Positions 5,688-7,784 of a stretch of 7,784 nt of DNA are shown piece after piece. Both the position numbers and the translations under genes were made by a program. Source of the stretch: Pseudorhodobacter antarcticus (GTDB lineage: Bacteria; Pseudomonadota; Alphaproteobacteria; Rhodobacterales; Rhodobacteraceae). Within the stretch, counting starts at the first letter, position 1, and each line of letters opens with the position of its first letter. The notes under the pieces were generated by a model that worked only from the letters and a program-made list of their open reading frames with translations, was not told where the DNA came from and searched no databases. The stretch lies in the NCBI GenBank assembly GCA_945861995.1, contig CAMAWZ010000109.1:1-7784 (forward strand). Direction: 5' to 3'.

Positions 5688-6770
5688 TTATCCGCGTGTT
5701 GCGGTGATGGCCGAGGCGATATATGGCCTAAAACAAGGGACTTTACGGATATTCACAAAACCTGCGCTGCCTATCAGTGTGGCAATTTCGTCCATGCTAC
5801 GGGTGCGACCCGTTTGCATTGCCAAAGTGTAAAGAGAAAAGTACACATCTGTAATCGCATCAGGCTTTGCCCCGCCCGACATCGGTTCGGCCACAATCAA
5901 GCGGCCCCCTTGTGGCAAAGCCGTATGAACCGCGCGCAGCAACGCCGCGACCGTTTCGTCGCTGTGATCATACAGAACGCGAATCAGGCTCATCGTATCC
6001 GCCCCTTGCGGAAGGGGATCATCGCGAAAGCTGCCCTCATGCAGTTTTACCCGCGCGCCAACCGGGCCAAGCCGCGCGCCAGCCCCCTGAAGCACAGCAG
6101 GCAGATCAAACAGCTGCAAATCCAGCGCAGGATATTTTGCCCCCACAGCCGCCAAAAAAGCGCCCGTCCCGCCGCCAACATCTAGCAGGCGCTTGGACGC
6201 TGACAGCGAAACATGGGCCAGCACCTCGGCAGCGACCAATGCCTGACTGTCGGCCATCAGCGCCGAATAGCGGGCGGCGCGGGCGGGGTCTTCGGCGGCC
6301 CCTGCCCCAAAAACATAGGGCCAAACCTGCGAAAGCTGGGTTTGCGCCCCGCCCCGCAGCAGCGCCACAGGATCGGCCAAATCGTCATAAAAGGCGCGGT
6401 GATGCCTGATCATGCCAACCAATCCCGGAACCGCCAGCACAGCCGCGCCGCGCATCCGCAGCGCAAAGCGGCCATCGCGGCCCTTGCGCAAAAGGCCAAT
6501 GCCCGCCCCCGCCTGCAGCAAAATCGCCATGCGATCAGCGCTTATGCCAGCGCCGCCTGACAAATCAGCGGGCGACATTGGGCCAGATTTCAGCCGCGCC
6601 AAAATGTCCATCTCGACCAGCGCGGCCAGCACTTGGGCGCGCACAAATCCTTGCACCAAATCGAAAATCGCAGCACCTTCGGCCCGCCCAATGCGGCGCA
6701 GCAGCGGGACACGTGCCGCCCATGCTTGAAAGCGAGGCGAGCCCGCAAGTCGCAGCAAGAGACCCGACAT
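5688..6770 (-). CDS. crtF: Demethylspheroidene / hydroxycarotenoid O-methyltransferase
   Basis: S-adenosylmethionine-dependent O-methyltransferase (360 residues) that methylates the tertiary C1 hydroxyl of carotenoids such as demethylspheroidene, giving spheroidene. The N-terminal part (about 30-110) is the winged-helix dimerisation region of plant-type O-methyltransferases, with FDLVQGFVRAQVLAALVEMD at 36-55. The SAM-binding motif is LLDVGGGTGAF (195-205), followed by the acidic strand end LQLFDLPAVL (218-227). The region VLYDHSDE (265-272), with His269, corresponds to the usual catalytic-histidine segment, and GRTRSMDE (321-328) is the conserved late motif. The ATG directly follows the TAA of crtE (TAAATG, no spacer). 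No Shine-Dalgarno is evident before it, so translation probably depends on ribosomes terminating on crtE. Its presence implies the spheroidene pathway. Very Ala- and Gly-rich, like its neighbours; no sign of disruption. Confidence 0.94.
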   Translation of the reverse strand: MSGLLLRLAGSPRFQAWAARVPLLRRIGRAEGAAIFDLVQGFVRAQVLAALVEMDILARLKSGPMSPADLSGGAGISADRMAILLQAGAGIGLLRKGRDGRFALRMRGAAVLAVPGLVGMIRHHRAFYDDLADPVALLRGGAQTQLSQVWPYVFGAGAAEDPARAARYSALMADSQALVAAEVLAHVSLSASKRLLDVGGGTGAFLAAVGAKYPALDLQLFDLPAVLQGAGARLGPVGARVKLHEGSFRDDPLPQGADTMSLIRVLYDHSDETVAALLRAVHTALPQGGRLIVAEPMSGGAKPDAITDVYFSLYTLAMQTGRTRSMDEIATLIGSAGFVNIRKVPCFRPYIASAITATRG

Positions 6771-7655
6771 TTAGCGCGCTGCAGCGTTTAGCTGTGGCAG
6801 GGCTGGCGTCATCTTTTCGGCATAGCGGCGCACCATCTGCGCCAGCATCGCCTCGCCTTGGCAGCGCGGGATCGATGAAATTGCCCCGCCTAGAATATCT
6901 TGCAATCGGCTGACTGCGCCCTGAACGCCCAGTTCGGCCACGGCATTGGGGCGGGCGTGGGCCGCATCTTGCCCCGCAGGTTTACCTAAGGTGTCGGCAT
7001 CGTACAGCGCATCGCGCAGATCATCGGCAACTTGAAATGCCTCGCCAATGCGTGCGCCCAGCTCTTCCCATTGGTCAGGTTCTTGGCCTGCCGCTATCGC
7101 ACCCATCTGCGTGGCGGCAATAAACAGCGCCCCCGTTTTGGCGCGGTGATAGGCGGACAGGTCAATGGACACTTCGCTTTCCCAGCCTTGGCCCGCACAA
7201 ATACCCATCGGCATACCCGTGCGCTTGGCCAGCACCCGCACCATCGACAGCGCGCGCTGGACGTCTGAATGCGATCCATCTTGCGCAGCGGCGGCCAAAA
7301 TATCAAAGGCCAGCACGATCAGGCTATCGCCCGTCAGCACCGCAAGCGGCTGCGAAAACGCTTTGTGCACGGTGGCCTTGCCGCGCCGCGTATCGGCATC
7401 GTCAAAGCAAGGCAGATCATCATGCACCAGACTTGCGCAATGGATCAGTTCCAGCGCGACCGCAGCGGCATCGGACAGCTTAGGGCGATCATCGCCGCAG
7501 GCCGAGGCGACCGACAGCAGGATTGTCGGCCTAAGCCGCGCGCCCCCTGGGGTGACCGCGTAATGCAGCGCCCGCGCCAGCTGGCTTGGCCCGCCGTCCA
7601 TCGCCTGCGCCAAAACGGCAGCAGTTGCAGCATCAAGTCTTGCAGTAAACGGCAT
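6771..7655 (-). CDS. crtE: Geranylgeranyl diphosphate synthase
   Basis: Trans-isoprenyl diphosphate synthase (294 residues from the chosen start, close to known CrtE) that condenses isopentenyl diphosphate with allylic diphosphates to C20 geranylgeranyl diphosphate. This is the precursor of phytoene and of the bacteriochlorophyll esterifying alcohol. Motifs are GGARLRP (37-43) for isopentenyl diphosphate binding, the first Asp-rich motif DDLPCFDDAD (79-88) followed by TRRGK, and the second Asp-rich motif FQVADDLRD (207-215) followed by GKPAGQD (224-230). The start at 7655 was preferred to an in-frame ATG at 7763 because AAGGGGG lies 5 bases upstream, the protein then begins MPFTARLDAATAAVL, and the longer form would add 36 unrelated residues encoded across the operator region. 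It is first in a crtEF unit; the TAA touches the crtF ATG. Two PpsR/CrtJ-type sites upstream suggest repression by oxygen and light. Confidence 0.95.
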   Translation of the reverse strand: MPFTARLDAATAAVLAQAMDGGPSQLARALHYAVTPGGARLRPTILLSVASACGDDRPKLSDAAAVALELIHCASLVHDDLPCFDDADTRRGKATVHKAFSQPLAVLTGDSLIVLAFDILAAAAQDGSHSDVQRALSMVRVLAKRTGMPMGICAGQGWESEVSIDLSAYHRAKTGALFIAATQMGAIAAGQEPDQWEELGARIGEAFQVADDLRDALYDADTLGKPAGQDAAHARPNAVAELGVQGAVSRLQDILGGAISSIPRCQGEAMLAQMVRRYAEKMTPALPQLNAAAR

Positions 7656-7660
7656 ACTAG

Positions 7661-7667
7661 CCCCCTT
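7661..7667 (-). promoter_or_regulatory. Ribosome binding site fixing the crtE start
   Basis: On the minus strand AAGGGGG sits 5 bases before the ATG at 7655. It is a moderate Shine-Dalgarno and supports this start over the upstream in-frame ATG at 7763. Confidence 0.65.
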
Positions 7668-7700
7668 TATACGGGTTTGGCGGCGGTCAATTCGACAGAG

Positions 7701-7718
7701 TGTCAATATATTCTGACA
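7701..7718. promoter_or_regulatory. PpsR/CrtJ-type operator, crtE-proximal site
   Basis: TGTCAATATATTCTGACA is an exact TGT-N12-ACA match with additional symmetry (TGTCA...TGACA). It lies 46 bases upstream of the crtE start codon. Confidence 0.85.
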
Positions 7719-7723
7719 GCAAG

Positions 7724-7741
7724 TGTAAATCATACTGGACA
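7724..7741. promoter_or_regulatory. PpsR/CrtJ-type operator, crtE-distal site
   Basis: TGTAAATCATACTGGACA is an exact TGT-N12-ACA match with weaker internal symmetry than its partner. Only 5 bp separate it from the proximal site, giving a repeat period of 23 bp instead of the 26 bp at bchC. The TATGAT hexamer on the minus strand lies inside it. Confidence 0.78.
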
Positions 7742-7743
7742 TA

Positions 7744-7755
7744 TTGCGCGCGCAA
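7744..7755. repeat. Perfect 12-bp palindrome TTGCGCGCGCAA
   Basis: A perfect self-complementary 12-mer begins two bases after the distal crtE operator, in the presumed divergent promoter region. It does not match the FNR box (TTGAT-N4-ATCAA) or the PpsR pattern. It could bind another regulator or overlap a -35 element, or be a chance alternating GC tract. Confidence 0.4.
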
Positions 7756-7784
7756 GTCAACAATCGCCTGATGGGTCATGCAGA

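Larger units (their letters stand above)
7656..7784. promoter_or_regulatory. crtE upstream control region, possibly shared with a divergent gene
   Basis: AT-richer stretch of 129 bases between crtE and the window edge. It carries two TGT-N12-ACA operators and a 12-bp palindrome. The best -10-like hexamer for crtE is TATGAT (7734-7729), inside the outer operator, but no good -35 lies 16-18 bases upstream; TTGCGC at 15 is weak. I therefore do not call a promoter. In known Rhodobacter clusters crtD lies next to crtE in the opposite orientation. A plus-strand ATG at 7771 (M-G-H-A-D/E) or 7778 could open it, but too little sequence remains to tell and no clear ribosome binding site precedes either. 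Confidence 0.6.

Noticed and set aside
7656..7763. N-terminal extension of crtE to an ATG at 7763
   Set aside because: It would translate through both PpsR-type operators, add 36 residues unlike CrtE, and lacks a ribosome site; the ATG at 7655 has one and fits family length.
7771..7784. Start of a divergent crtD on the plus strand
   Set aside because: Gene order makes it plausible, but only four codons are visible, two ATGs compete, and no Shine-Dalgarno precedes them.
1..7784. Search for mobile elements, CRISPR arrays, tRNA/rRNA genes, toxin-antitoxin or defence genes
   Set aside because: Nearly all sequence is accounted for by the photosynthesis genes; the three spacers of 122-149 bases contain only the regulatory elements listed.

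Overview
The window is the crtE-crtF-bchC-bchX-bchY-bchZ-pufQ-pufB stretch of a photosynthesis gene cluster from a purple bacterium, almost certainly an alphaproteobacterium of the order Rhodobacterales (Rhodobacter/Roseobacter type). Four things support this: the gene order; the presence of crtF, an enzyme of the spheroidene carotenoid branch; an LH1 beta chain very close to the Rhodobacter pattern; and paired TGT-N12-ACA operators of the PpsR/CrtJ type. All confident genes lie on the minus strand, so transcription runs from high to low coordinates.

Layout in the direction of transcription. 7784-7656 is a regulatory region with two PpsR/CrtJ-type sites and a perfect 12-bp palindrome; a divergent gene (crtD in known clusters) may begin at the right edge. 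7655-6771 is crtE (geranylgeranyl diphosphate synthase). 6770-5688 is crtF (carotenoid O-methyltransferase), whose start codon directly follows the crtE stop. 5687-5539 is the bchC control region: a sigma70-like promoter whose -35 and -10 each lie inside a TGT-N12-ACA site, followed by a strong dyad at the predicted 5' end of the mRNA. 5538-4582 is bchC, 4585-3581 bchX, 3557-1977 bchY, 1977-478 bchZ and 481-260 pufQ. bchC/bchX and bchZ/pufQ overlap by ATGA, and bchY/bchZ share one base (TGATG). 259-138 is a pufQ-pufB spacer with three successive stem-loops. 137-1 is pufB, cut by the window edge.

How the genes work together: CrtE makes the C20 precursor used for carotenoids and for the geranylgeranyl/phytyl tail of bacteriochlorophyll. 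CrtF methylates the carotenoid late in the spheroidene branch. BchX with BchY-BchZ forms chlorophyllide a oxidoreductase, which reduces ring B. BchC oxidises the C3 hydroxyethyl group to acetyl. PufQ supports pigment supply, and PufB is the LH1 beta polypeptide that binds the finished pigment. Pigment synthesis and antenna protein are thus encoded in one read-through superoperon, repressed under oxygen and light by PpsR/CrtJ in known relatives.

I found no novel enzyme system, mobile element, CRISPR array or RNA gene. The more interesting signals are in control regions: the bchC promoter/operator/5'-hairpin arrangement, the tighter operator spacing at crtE, the three-hairpin pufQ-pufB spacer, and a G-rich bchY leader with a 7-codon overlapping mini-ORF. 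No stretch without a gene exceeds 150 bases.
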